Below the pieces are notes generated by a model, which ran no database searches, was not told where the DNA came from, and worked only from the letters and a program-made list of their open reading frames with translations. Below are positions 15,309 to 23,294 of a stretch of 25,327 nucleotides of DNA, piece after piece. Positions within the stretch are counted from its first letter, which is position 1, and every line of letters starts with the position of its first letter. The translations under genes were made by a program, and so were the position numbers. Source of the DNA: a virus; the IMG/VR virus record IMGVR_UViG_3300025011_000182, positions 1 to 25,327 of that record, one strand, 5' to 3'.

Positions 15309-16424
15309 TTGAATAAAAAATATTCACTTGATTTTGCAAAACAATATACTTATAATTTAGGATTTATTTTACTTAGTGATAGTTATAAAAATAATATAAC
15401 TAAATTAAAATTGATCGATAAAGAAGGTTATTTATATTTTATATCATTAAATAGTTTATTAAATGGATTTTTACCAGAAAGATTTCATAAATCTAATATT
15501 TATACTATAGAAAATATTAAAAATTGGTTAAAATTAAATAATAATACTTTTATATTATTAACCAAAGTTTTTGAAGGTAGTAATAAACCATTAATATTAA
15601 CATGTAAAGATGGATATATGTTTTATTCATCATGGATGGTATTACACAGAGGTTGCATACCAGAAAAATTTCATAAATCAAATCCATATACAATTCAAAA
15701 TATAAAACTTTGGTGTAATTTAAATAGTAAACAATTTGAATTGGTTAGTGATAAATATAACGGAAGTAATAAACTTCTTAAATGGAAATGTTTAAAGGAA
15801 GATTGTGGAGAAAATTTTAAAAGCAATTGGGGAAATATTATTTCAGGACAAGGTTGTTCAGCATGTGTTGGAAGACAAATAGGGATATCTAATTGTCTAG
15901 CAACCAAAAATCCAGAATTAGCAATAGAATGGAATTATAATAAAAATGGTGATTTAACTCCTTTTGATATTGCTCCTTTTAGTAATCAACATGTTTGGTG
16001 GAAATGTAGTGAATGTAAAAGAGAATGGTATGCCAGTATAAATGGTAGAAATCAAGGAAGAGGTTGTTCAATATGTAATCAATCTAAAGGAGAAAAAAGA
16101 ATTAGTAAAAAATTAATAAATGATAATATATTATTTGAACCACAAAAAGAATTTGAAATGCTTATAGGTGTTAGAGGTGGTAATTTATCATATGATTTTT
16201 ATTTGTCAAAATACAATTTACTTATAGAATATCAAGGAGAACAACATGAAAGATATATTCCTGGTTTTCATGGATCATATGAAGATTTTGAAAGGCAAGT
16301 TGAGCATGATAAAAGAAAAAGAGAATATGCGAAGAATAATAATATAAATTTATTAGAAATTTGGTACTATGATTTTGATAATATAGAAGAAATTTTAAAT
16401 AATTCCATTATGGAGGATAATTAA
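15309..16424 (+). CDS. Zinc-ribbon mobile nuclease (free-standing homing-type), copy 1
   Basis: About 371 residues if TTG 15309 is used, 12 nt after AAGGAG; an ATG at 15297 overlaps the end of the SD. The N-terminal third carries two similar units of about 75 residues (…ERFHKSNIYTIENIKNW and …EKFHKSNPYTIQNIKLW). Then come two treble-clef zinc units with paired Cys (WKCLKEDC…GCSAC and WWKCSEC…GCSIC), like DUF4379 zinc ribbons. The C-terminus is a Vsr/PD-(D/E)xK-type nuclease: YDFYLSKYNLLIEYQGEQH and a downstream DKRKREYAKNNNINLLEI. Such proteins act as intron-free homing nucleases in phages. The stop overlaps the next ATG by one base (TAATG). Target and activity are not shown by the sequence. 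Confidence 0.82.
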   Translation: MNKKYSLDFAKQYTYNLGFILLSDSYKNNITKLKLIDKEGYLYFISLNSLLNGFLPERFHKSNIYTIENIKNWLKLNNNTFILLTKVFEGSNKPLILTCKDGYMFYSSWMVLHRGCIPEKFHKSNPYTIQNIKLWCNLNSKQFELVSDKYNGSNKLLKWKCLKEDCGENFKSNWGNIISGQGCSACVGRQIGISNCLATKNPELAIEWNYNKNGDLTPFDIAPFSNQHVWWKCSECKREWYASINGRNQGRGCSICNQSKGEKRISKKLINDNILFEPQKEFEMLIGVRGGNLSYDFYLSKYNLLIEYQGEQHERYIPGFHGSYEDFERQVEHDKRKREYAKNNNINLLEIWYYDFDNIEEILNNSIMEDN

Positions 16425-17770
16425 TGGATATTAAAAGAAATAAAGAAGAATCTTTTTTAGATTATGCTGAAAGATTAATAATAAATAAAAATTTACATGA
16501 TTTAGACAGATGTGAAATTTATGAATTATTATATAATAAACAAGTTTCTTCAGATCACGCTAGAAAAGCATTAACTGTATTACAGATGACTATTGATGAA
16601 CATAAGAAAAGTATTATAGATAGTCAGATACAAAATATTGATGAAAATAAAAACATAGAATCAGAATTAACTAAAAACTACAAAAATACTATAGAGTTAA
16701 ATAAAGACAATACGCAAACTAGTGAAAAATTAATTCAAATGTCAGAAAATGATGCAAAAGATGTTGAATTTCTTTTAAAATCACATGGTTATGATTCTAA
16801 AGTTTTTCAGTTAGTATCTGCTAGAAATAATATATGGAACAGTTATAGTAAGAAAGATGGAATCATGACGTTATATTCAAGTAAAATTACTGTTAAACCT
16901 GTCACAGAATATAAATGGAATATTGAAGATATTAATAAGTTATTTGCTAATATTAAAACAGAATATAAAAATAAATGTGATATCATATCAAAACAATATG
17001 AACAAAATGGTGATACTTTAGTTGTTCCGATTGCGGATTTGCACTACGGTTTACTTTCTGATACATATTCAACTGGCAATGAATATAATTTAGAAATTGC
17101 AGAACAAATTTATTATTATACTTTAAACGATATTATCAATAGAGTAAAACATAGAAAATTTGAAAAAGTATTATTTGTTGTAGGCAATGATGCAATAAAT
17201 GCGGATAATTTATCAGGTACTACAACTCGTTTAACACCACAAGATAATTCTGCATTATGGTTTACTACTGTAGTAAAAGCAACTCAATTAATTATTAATG
17301 GAATTGATATGTTGTCAGAAATTGCTCCAGTTGATGTTCAATATGTACCATCTAATCATGATTTACATACTATGTTTGGAATAATGCAAACAATAAATGC
17401 TTGGTATAAGAATGATGATAATATTAAAATTGATTCCTCTCCCCTACCTCGTAAATATTGTAGAATAGGTAAAACATTATTATGTTTATCTCATGATATG
17501 AAAATTAAAGATGCATTGAAGATTATAACTACGGAAGCAAAAGATATGTGGAGTCAATCAGAACATATAATTTGTATATTGGCCCATTTGCACCAATCTA
17601 TGATCTATGAAAAACAAGGATATTTAGAGATTATGAGATTGCCTACAGTATCTTCTTGGAGTAGATGGTCTAATGATAGTGGATATATTCAATCCGAAAA
17701 GAAAAATCAGAGTTTTATTATTAATGATGATTTAGGTATTACAGATGTGATTAATACTATAATTAAGTAA
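16424..17770 (+). CDS. Metallophosphoesterase with N-terminal helix-turn-helix-like domain
   Basis: 448 residues; ATG 16424 overlaps the nuclease stop, with SD TGGAGG inside that gene. Residues ~10-60 look like a phage HTH module (FLDYAERLI … CEIYELLYN). From residue 200 the calcineurin-like phosphoesterase signature is complete: D205-L-H207, G254-N255-D256, N311-H312, H357 and H388-L-H390. This fold binds two metal ions and hydrolyses phosphomono- or diesters, in phages usually linked with DNA processing. Its substrate cannot be read. The tight coupling to a mobile nuclease suggests the nuclease inserted just before this gene. Confidence 0.9.
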   Translation: MDIKRNKEESFLDYAERLIINKNLHDLDRCEIYELLYNKQVSSDHARKALTVLQMTIDEHKKSIIDSQIQNIDENKNIESELTKNYKNTIELNKDNTQTSEKLIQMSENDAKDVEFLLKSHGYDSKVFQLVSARNNIWNSYSKKDGIMTLYSSKITVKPVTEYKWNIEDINKLFANIKTEYKNKCDIISKQYEQNGDTLVVPIADLHYGLLSDTYSTGNEYNLEIAEQIYYYTLNDIINRVKHRKFEKVLFVVGNDAINADNLSGTTTRLTPQDNSALWFTTVVKATQLIINGIDMLSEIAPVDVQYVPSNHDLHTMFGIMQTINAWYKNDDNIKIDSSPLPRKYCRIGKTLLCLSHDMKIKDALKIITTEAKDMWSQSEHIICILAHLHQSMIYEKQGYLEIMRLPTVSSWSRWSNDSGYIQSEKKNQSFIINDDLGITDVINTIIK

Positions 17771-17807
17771 AATTTAATAAATAAAAACAAAGGGGTAAAA
17801 ATAAATT

Positions 17808-18092
17808 ATGAACATAACCATATCAACTGAAATAATTGATAAATTCTTTAATGAAATTGAACCAGAATTTATCAAAATTAAAGAAATGAAAGGTGTAAAA
17901 CTTAATGAGTTAGACCCAAAAGAATTAAATAAATTCCACATTGTCACTGGACAAAGATTAACATTTATGAAATTAATAATGGAAATTTTTACAATTGAAC
18001 ACAAAAAATCAAGAGATATTAAAGACTATGATTTATGTGAATATTTATTTCAAATTTTAAGAAAAATGGGTGTTAGTTTTGATGTACAGTAA
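17808..18092 (+). CDS. Hypothetical helical protein, 94 residues
   Basis: ATG 17808 with weak SD AAAGGGG. The product is all-helical by pattern, with two amphipathic segments (IDKFFNEIEPEFIKIKEM and FHIVTGQRLTFMKLIMEIF). No membrane segment or motif is recognised. It lies 66 nt before the holin gene and may share its transcript. Confidence 0.75.
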   Translation: MNITISTEIIDKFFNEIEPEFIKIKEMKGVKLNELDPKELNKFHIVTGQRLTFMKLIMEIFTIEHKKSRDIKDYDLCEYLFQILRKMGVSFDVQ

Positions 18093-18100
18093 AAATTAAA

Positions 18101-18138
18101 ATAATAGATTAATAAGTTAATAGATAATAGATTAATAA
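18101..18138 (+). repeat. 15-bp direct repeat upstream of the holin gene
   Basis: ATAATAGATTAATAA occurs at 18101-18115 and again at 18124-18138, a 23-bp period of about two helical turns, ending 3 nt before the holin SD (AAGGAG). It could be a regulator-binding pair; low complexity makes chance duplication possible. Confidence 0.55.
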
Positions 18139-18158
18139 TATAAAGGAGAGATGTTATT

Positions 18159-18551
18159 ATGGAAGATATTTATACTCAATTAGCATTAGTAGTAGCTACT
18201 ATAATTTCAGCATTTATAGCTTGGATAGGTAAAGCAATAGTTACTTTTATTAATAGTAAGAAAGATTTAATTAATATTCAAACTTCCACAGAACAAAATA
18301 AATTAAAAGAAACTATTATTGAAAATGTAATAAAAGCAATTAATCAAGAATTCTCTGATATGTCAAACTATATGAAAAAAGAAAGTGCTGTCAATACTAT
18401 TGCAGAAATTTTTAAAAGTAAGAAACTTCCTATTGATGAAACTATGATAAGAAGTTATGTTGAAGCAAAAGTATCTGATACAAAAGCAAAAGTAATTAAA
18501 GAAATAGAAAATATTGTTACTGAGAAAGCGAAGGAATTTTTAGATAAGTAG
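18159..18551 (+). CDS. Phage holin, LL-H type
   Basis: 130 residues from ATG 18159 after SD AAGGAG. One N-terminal membrane segment (about residues 7-31, ALVVATIISAFIAWIGKAIV) is followed by a long charged helical tail that ends in Lys-rich coiled-coil-like sequence. Length and layout match the holin LL-H superfamily, which oligomerises in the host membrane to set lysis timing. No endolysin gene lies beside it in this window. A membrane anchor with another role is the alternative. Confidence 0.75.
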   Translation: MEDIYTQLALVVATIISAFIAWIGKAIVTFINSKKDLINIQTSTEQNKLKETIIENVIKAINQEFSDMSNYMKKESAVNTIAEIFKSKKLPIDETMIRSYVEAKVSDTKAKVIKEIENIVTEKAKEFLDK

Positions 18552-18631
18552 TTTGTTGGTTGAAATATTTATTTAGCTAAATTAAATAAATTAAATATAT
18601 TAAAATAATAGTGAATTGAGGTAAAATAAAT

Positions 18632-19051
18632 ATGAGTGCTTATTTTGCCATTGATGGCATTGCTAATAGTTATCGTAAAATGAGTGATTTAAATCTTATT
18701 CAAAAAGGTTTGGGTGATGTAAGTATTGTAGATGATATTAATGGGATTCCTATTATAAGAATTAATACAAAGAAATGGGATAGAAAAGATAAGGTATTAT
18801 TTGTATTAGAAAGTAGAATTGGTGATATTATAGATGATATTGAAGATATAGTAAAGTTTAACAAAGAATTTAGCTGCTTTGTGATTGATGCAGATGATAT
18901 TGAGAAATTGAATAGTAAGTATAGTTGTTGGTGTAAAAGTGGTGGGATTAAGAATATTGTGAATGATGACGGTGAAATTGTGGAAGAAGATAATGATGAG
19001 AAAGATGAAGAATGGGAATTACCTATTGTGGTTGTTAGTGGTAGGAAGTAA
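18632..19051 (+). CDS. Hypothetical acidic protein, 139 residues
   Basis: ATG 18632 after GAGGT. The protein is strand-rich early (VSIVDDINGIPIIRI), has a FCIVIDADD-like strand in the middle, two Cys in SCWC, and a very acidic stretch (EEDNDEKDEEWE) just before the end. No known fold is recognised. It sits between the holin and ClpP-like genes. The gap before it contains a 12-bp palindrome (18571-18582) of uncertain meaning. Confidence 0.78.
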   Translation: MSAYFAIDGIANSYRKMSDLNLIQKGLGDVSIVDDINGIPIIRINTKKWDRKDKVLFVLESRIGDIIDDIEDIVKFNKEFSCFVIDADDIEKLNSKYSCWCKSGGIKNIVNDDGEIVEEDNDEKDEEWELPIVVVSGRK

Positions 19052-19095
19052 ATTTAGTTAAGTTGGTAAAATATTAACCGAAAGGTAATATAAAT

Positions 19096-19680
19096 ATGGA
19101 ATATTTAATACCAAATGATAAAGTAATAGAAGAAATGAAAATTAATTCTGCAATTAGAGATCGTCGTATCTATATTTGTGAAGAGATAGACAGAGATTCT
19201 ATCTTCAAAGTAATATATTGGTTAGATAGAATTAAGGCAATTGATAAAAAGAATAATACTAAAGAACCAATAGAAATAGTTTTAGATACATATGGTGGTG
19301 ATGCGTATTCAACAATTGCGTTATGCTCTAAAATTAAGAGTATGATTAATGATGGATATAATATAATCACTACTGTTCATACTACTGCATTTTCTGGTGG
19401 ATTTTGGATATTAACATGTGGAAGTGAACGTAGAGCATTACCTGATTCTAGAATTATGGTTCATAGTATTATTTCAGGAACATTTGGTAAACATCAAGAA
19501 ATGATTGATGATATGGAAGAAACTAAAACAATGTGGAATAAATTAAAAGAAATAGTCACTGAAAATACAAATATTTCTGATGATAGATTAGAAGAAATTA
19601 AGAAAATGAAATATGATTGGTATTTTTGGGGAAGTGAAGCATTGAAAGATGATTTAAAAGTAATTGACTATTTAATTTAA
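19096..19680 (+). CDS. ClpP-like serine protease
   Basis: 194 residues from ATG 19096. The ClpP/crotonase fold is shown by DTYGGDAYS (oxyanion region), the nucleophile S100 in AFSGGF, LPDSRIMVHS with H123, and D174 in KMKYDWYFWGSEAL, matching the ClpP Ser-His-Asp triad. The usual ASM around the Ser is FSG here. Phage ClpP-like proteins serve as capsid-maturation proteases or remodel host proteolysis. The position before terminase and portal would suit a head-morphogenesis role, but the gene is 3.6 kb upstream of terL with unrelated genes between. A ClpX-binding loop cannot be judged. Confidence 0.9.
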   Translation: MEYLIPNDKVIEEMKINSAIRDRRIYICEEIDRDSIFKVIYWLDRIKAIDKKNNTKEPIEIVLDTYGGDAYSTIALCSKIKSMINDGYNIITTVHTTAFSGGFWILTCGSERRALPDSRIMVHSIISGTFGKHQEMIDDMEETKTMWNKLKEIVTENTNISDDRLEEIKKMKYDWYFWGSEALKDDLKVIDYLI

Positions 19681-19691
19681 GGAGAAAAAAT

Positions 19692-20060
19692 ATGAAAGAA
19701 AAAGAATGTAAAATTAATTCAAAAATAAAAACAGAAACAGATTCATTGTCTACATCCCCTACTCAATCATCTGATGTGATTTTATTCTTTGAACCATTAG
19801 AGATAAATACTTCAAACTTAGCAGAAAATACAATACAATTAGACAATGAAGAATTTATGAGAGGATTAAAAGATTCTAGTTATGTTTGTGGTATGTATAC
19901 TGGATTATTAAATTCAGGAATTTCTGTTGAAGATGCTATTGAAATAGTTATTGGAAAATTAAATATAGAACATAGTCTTGAAGTAGTAAAAATTAATGCT
20001 AATGCAAGTATTGAATGTAGTAAATATGCAACATTGGTTAAGGAAAAGGAATTATTGTAA
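19692..20060 (+). CDS. Hypothetical protein, 122 residues
   Basis: ATG 19692 lies 11 nt after the ClpP-like stop, with SD AAGGAG directly after that stop. The first ~40 residues are Ser/Thr-rich and probably disordered; the rest is helical (ENTIQLDNEEFMRGL, SVEDAIEIVIGKLN). It is likely co-translated with the protease and may be a substrate, adaptor or scaffold, which the sequence does not prove. No family is recognised. Confidence 0.75.
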   Translation: MKEKECKINSKIKTETDSLSTSPTQSSDVILFFEPLEINTSNLAENTIQLDNEEFMRGLKDSSYVCGMYTGLLNSGISVEDAIEIVIGKLNIEHSLEVVKINANASIECSKYATLVKEKELL

Positions 20061-20070
20061 GATTGTTTTA

Positions 20071-20085
20071 GATTGTAAATATAAT
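20071..20085 (+). repeat. Repeated intergenic motif, copy 5
   Basis: GATTGTAAATATAAT, 10 nt after one stop codon and 46 nt before the next start codon. It matches the 745 copy exactly and lies 14.6 kb from the nearest other copy, at a late-gene boundary. Confidence 0.8.
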
Positions 20086-20130
20086 ATTTTATTAATATAT
20101 ATTTTAAATATTAAAGGAGAAATTTCATAC

Positions 20131-20784
20131 ATGAATTTATTTAAATCTGAAAGTCTATATGATTCTGATAATGGAAAATGGATTGAAAAGTATTGGATAA
20201 ATGAAGAAGAAGTTGATGGAGATTTATATTTTTATAAATTAGACAGAGAAAAAGATATTGAAGATAAAAATTTAAAAGAAGAATTGGAATCACAATCACA
20301 AGAAACTATGAATATTTGTCATGGATATTGTGAAGGTATTTGTGAAGGTTGTTGTGGAGAATGTGGTAATGAAAATGAACAAGAGGTAGATTATGATGAA
20401 TTGTTAGATATTTTTGCTAATAAAATTCAGAATACTGGTGGTTGTCCAGAGTGTATTAAGGAAATTTTAGATGAGTTTGCTGATATTATTTTGGAAGCAA
20501 ATGATGAAGATAATTGTGATGATTGTGGAGAAAATCCTTACGAGTATGATGATTGTGGAGATTGTAATGAATGTGTTTGCAATAAAGAAGAATTCACAGA
20601 CCAACAAATTGAAGAGATAAAAATGATAGAATATTTTGCGTATAAATTAGACAATGTAGATTGTGATTGTGGTTGCGAGATGAGAAATTTACTTTATGAA
20701 TTATTTAGTATTGGTAAGAATATTGGATGGAACGATCATAAATGTTTTATGAAAGAATTAATGGAAGAAGCATTAGAAGAATAA
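20131..20784 (+). CDS. Acidic Cys-rich protein, 217 residues
   Basis: ATG 20131 follows SD AAAGGAGA at 10-nt spacing; an open extension upstream to 19996 overlaps the previous gene and lacks an SD. Cys clusters occur in three groups: CHGYCEGICEGCCGEC near residue 60-75, CPEC, then CDDCGEN through CGDCNECVC, and CDCGC near the C-terminus. Acidic residues fill the gaps. Several zinc ions could be bound. It recalls the small Cys-rich protein at 6755 in composition. The last ~60 residues look helical and lack this pattern. Function is unknown. Confidence 0.8.
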   Translation: MNLFKSESLYDSDNGKWIEKYWINEEEVDGDLYFYKLDREKDIEDKNLKEELESQSQETMNICHGYCEGICEGCCGECGNENEQEVDYDELLDIFANKIQNTGGCPECIKEILDEFADIILEANDEDNCDDCGENPYEYDDCGDCNECVCNKEEFTDQQIEEIKMIEYFAYKLDNVDCDCGCEMRNLLYELFSIGKNIGWNDHKCFMKELMEEALEE

Positions 20785-20807
20785 AAAATATTATTTCAAT
20801 ATAGATT

Positions 20808-20841
20808 AAATTCACTAGTTTAATTATTAGTGAATTTTATT
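20808..20841 (+). terminator. Probable terminator after the Cys-rich gene
   Basis: AAATTCACTA (20808-20817) and TAGTGAATTT (20828-20837) form a perfect 10-bp stem over a 10-nt loop, followed by TATTGTATATT. It is AT-rich with only a short T tract, so strength is uncertain. Confidence 0.55.
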
Positions 20842-20870
20842 GTATATTGTAATTTATAAATGTTATTTTT

Positions 20871-20928
20871 AAGAAACGAGTTTTGAATAGGGTAGCTCCC
20901 TATCTCTGTGTGGACTCGTTTCTTTTTT
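20871..20928 (+). terminator. Composite intrinsic terminator before the second mobile nuclease
   Basis: Outer stem AAGAAACGAGT (20871-20881) with ACTCGTTTCTT (20914-20924) is perfect over 11 bp and runs into T residues. An inner stem ATAGGG (20887-20892) with CCCTAT (20898-20903) lies inside. The 3' side contains TCTCTGTGTG (20903-20912), which can pair instead with CACACAGAGA (20945-20954) downstream. Confidence 0.72.
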
Positions 20929-20983
20929 ATTTTAAATATAAAAACACACAGAGAAATAAATAACACAGAAAAGAGGTATATAA

Positions 20984-22369
20984 ATGTTAATAACAAAAGA
21001 AGTAGAAACTGTTTGGTCTGGTAGAATGAAAAAATATTATCAAAATAAAGGTTATCCATTTACTAAATTAAATGATGAATTAATTGTTAAAGTTGAAGAT
21101 TTGCCAGAAGGAAGTCATGTTTTTGTTAAAGTAAAATGTGATAATAATGATTGTGCCAAAATTTTAGATATACCTTGGCAAACTTATTTAACTCACAAAC
21201 ATGAAGATAATAAATATTATTGTAATAAATGTGTTAAAAAAATATATAGTTCCAATAAATTAAAATTAACAAGACTTAAAAACGGTAAATCATTCGAACA
21301 ATGGTGTATTGAGAATAATAAACATGATGTTTTAAATCGTTGGGATTATAAATTAAATAATTGCAAACCAAGTGAAATAAGTTATGGTAGTAAAACAAAA
21401 ATATATTTAAAATGCCCAAGAGGATTACATAAGAGTGAATTAAAATCAATTAATGATTTTACTAGTAATTTTAGTGATGGAATTATACGATGTAAGAAAT
21501 GTAATTCATTTGCACAATATTTAATAGATTTATATGGAAATAATGCTTTAGAATTGTATTGGGATTATGAAAAGAATACTGTTAGTCCATGGGAAATTGA
21601 TAAAAATTCAATAAATAGAGTTTATATCAAATGTCAAGAGAAAGATTATCATGTTAGTTCAAAAATATTAGTTAATTCATTTACATCAATGGGAGTTAGA
21701 TGTTCATATTGTGGTACTAAAAATGTCCATTTATTAGATTCTTTAGGAACATTATATCCTGAAGTAGTGAATATATGGAGTAATAAAAATAAAAAGACTA
21801 CATATGAGTATTCACCACATAGTAATGAAGATATATATTGGAAATGTCCTGATGATAAACATAAAGATTTTAAAAGAGATATTGCTTTATCTAATTTAGT
21901 AAATTTTAGATGTCCTAAATGCACACAAGAAAAAGAAGAAAGTATTATACAAGAATATACTAGATTATATATAAATAAATTAGGGTATGAAATTTTACAT
22001 GAAAATAATTGTACATTAAATCCTAAAAATATTGTAAAACATGTTTCAATAAAAAAGACATTTAATTTAAGATATGATAATGAAATAATTATAAATGATA
22101 AACATTTGATGATAGAAGTTAATGGTAAACAACATTATGAAGTTAATTCATGGCATAAGAAACTTGCTGATAAATATCATACAACACCAGAATATGAATT
22201 AGAATATCAACAAAGAAAAGATAAATATAAAAAAGATTATGCTATATTTAAAGGATATTTATTTTTAGAATTGCCTTATTGGATATTTGATGATAAAAAC
22301 ACATATAAAATTTTAATAAATAATGCAATAAAGGAGATGATGCCAGATGCCAAGATTAACCAAAACTAA
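20984..22369 (+). CDS. Zinc-ribbon mobile nuclease (free-standing homing-type), copy 2
   Basis: 461 residues from ATG 20984, SD AAGAGG. It carries a series of treble-clef zinc units with paired Cys (YYCNKC, RCKKC, RCSYC, FRCPKC), each ending a Trp/Cys-rich repeat such as EDIYWKCPDDK, as in DUF4379-type proteins. The C-terminal nuclease-like part has FNLRYDNEIIINDKHLMIEV then NGKQHYE, a D…E-x-NGKQH arrangement matching the copy at 15309 (IEYQGEQH). The two are related in layout but clearly divergent. The end overlaps the next gene by 23 nt and supplies its SD. Homing activity is inferred from family behaviour. Confidence 0.8.
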   Translation: MLITKEVETVWSGRMKKYYQNKGYPFTKLNDELIVKVEDLPEGSHVFVKVKCDNNDCAKILDIPWQTYLTHKHEDNKYYCNKCVKKIYSSNKLKLTRLKNGKSFEQWCIENNKHDVLNRWDYKLNNCKPSEISYGSKTKIYLKCPRGLHKSELKSINDFTSNFSDGIIRCKKCNSFAQYLIDLYGNNALELYWDYEKNTVSPWEIDKNSINRVYIKCQEKDYHVSSKILVNSFTSMGVRCSYCGTKNVHLLDSLGTLYPEVVNIWSNKNKKTTYEYSPHSNEDIYWKCPDDKHKDFKRDIALSNLVNFRCPKCTQEKEESIIQEYTRLYINKLGYEILHENNCTLNPKNIVKHVSIKKTFNLRYDNEIIINDKHLMIEVNGKQHYEVNSWHKKLADKYHTTPEYELEYQQRKDKYKKDYAIFKGYLFLELPYWIFDDKNTYKILINNAIKEMMPDAKINQN

Positions 22370-23294
22370 TAAGAATATCAAAGAAGTTAAAACGGTATCT
22401 GGAGAAGGTTATTGTAGAATTTGTATGAAAATGCTTCCTATATCCTATTTTTACGAATGTACAAATCCAAATATAGATAAGAATGGTTATCTTTCAGTTT
22501 GTAGAGATCATTGTAATGAGATTTTCGATAATTATTTTTCAATACATAATAATATAGATATAGCTTTAAAATTAACATGCAGAGATTTAGACGTAAGATA
22601 TAGTGAAGAAGCATTAAAACAAGCACAATCTCATGTAGAAAATTTAATGTCAAAAGGTAAAAAAGCAAATAAATTATTTGGATATTACAAAAGTAAACTT
22701 GGTTCAACAGGAAAGAAAAATGAAAATTTTGAATCATTTAGATTTAAAGATAGTGAATTTGAAAATATTATTAATACTCAAGTTGAAGAAGAAATTGATG
22801 ACGATTTAGTTTTATTTTGGGGAAGAGGTTTTTCATTAGATGATTATATATTTCTAGAATCTGAATTATCAAATTGGCAAAAAACTCATAAATGTGATAA
22901 TCAAGCAGAAATAACATTACTAAAAGAAATTTGTATAAAAATATTAATAATTAGAAACAAACGTGCTAATGATGAAAATGTATCACAAGATGTAAAAGAA
23001 TTACAAGAATTATTTAAAACCGCAAGTGTAGATCCAGCTAAAGCTAATGTTGCAAGTGCTGGAAAATCACATGATGCATGGGGATTATTTGTTAAGGATA
23101 TAGAACAATTTAGACCTGCTGAATGGCATGATAAACAAGAAAAATATAAAGATATGGATGGTTTTATTCCATATATTAAAAATTATATATTACGTCCTAT
23201 TAAGAATTTTGTTACTGGAAATAGAGATTTTCAAATTAACGATAATATTAATGTTAATTTAGAAGATGAAGAAGTAGTTGATGCCAGTGGGTAG
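22347..23294 (+). CDS. Probable terminase small subunit
   Basis: 315 residues; ATG 22347 with SD AAGGAG (22331-22336) inside the nuclease gene. The N-terminus has a zinc-finger-like set (CRIC, a Cys in ECT, CRDHC). The central part is helical (IEEEIDDDLVLFWGRGFS onward), followed by a segment with AGKSHDAWGLFVKDIEQF and an acidic C-terminal tail. The position, directly before and overlapping terL by 14 nt, is what mainly supports the call. TerS recognises the packaging site and regulates the large subunit. It is longer than most, and family membership is not certain. Confidence 0.6.
   Translation: MPRLTKTNKNIKEVKTVSGEGYCRICMKMLPISYFYECTNPNIDKNGYLSVCRDHCNEIFDNYFSIHNNIDIALKLTCRDLDVRYSEEALKQAQSHVENLMSKGKKANKLFGYYKSKLGSTGKKNENFESFRFKDSEFENIINTQVEEEIDDDLVLFWGRGFSLDDYIFLESELSNWQKTHKCDNQAEITLLKEICIKILIIRNKRANDENVSQDVKELQELFKTASVDPAKANVASAGKSHDAWGLFVKDIEQFRPAEWHDKQEKYKDMDGFIPYIKNYILRPIKNFVTGNRDFQINDNINVNLEDEEVVDASG

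Noticed and set aside
18571-18582. 12-bp palindrome ATTTAGCTAAAT
   Set aside because: A short AT-rich palindrome is expected by chance at this composition and nothing nearby supports a site.
19996-20130. N-terminal extension of the Cys-rich gene from 19996
   Set aside because: It overlaps the previous gene, lacks an SD and runs through the intergenic motif; ATG 20131 has a good SD.
20820-21059. Minus-strand frame of 79 codons with a membrane-like stretch
   Set aside because: It spans terminator hairpins and the start of the second nuclease gene, with no SD; its hydrophobicity comes from reading A-rich DNA on the other strand.
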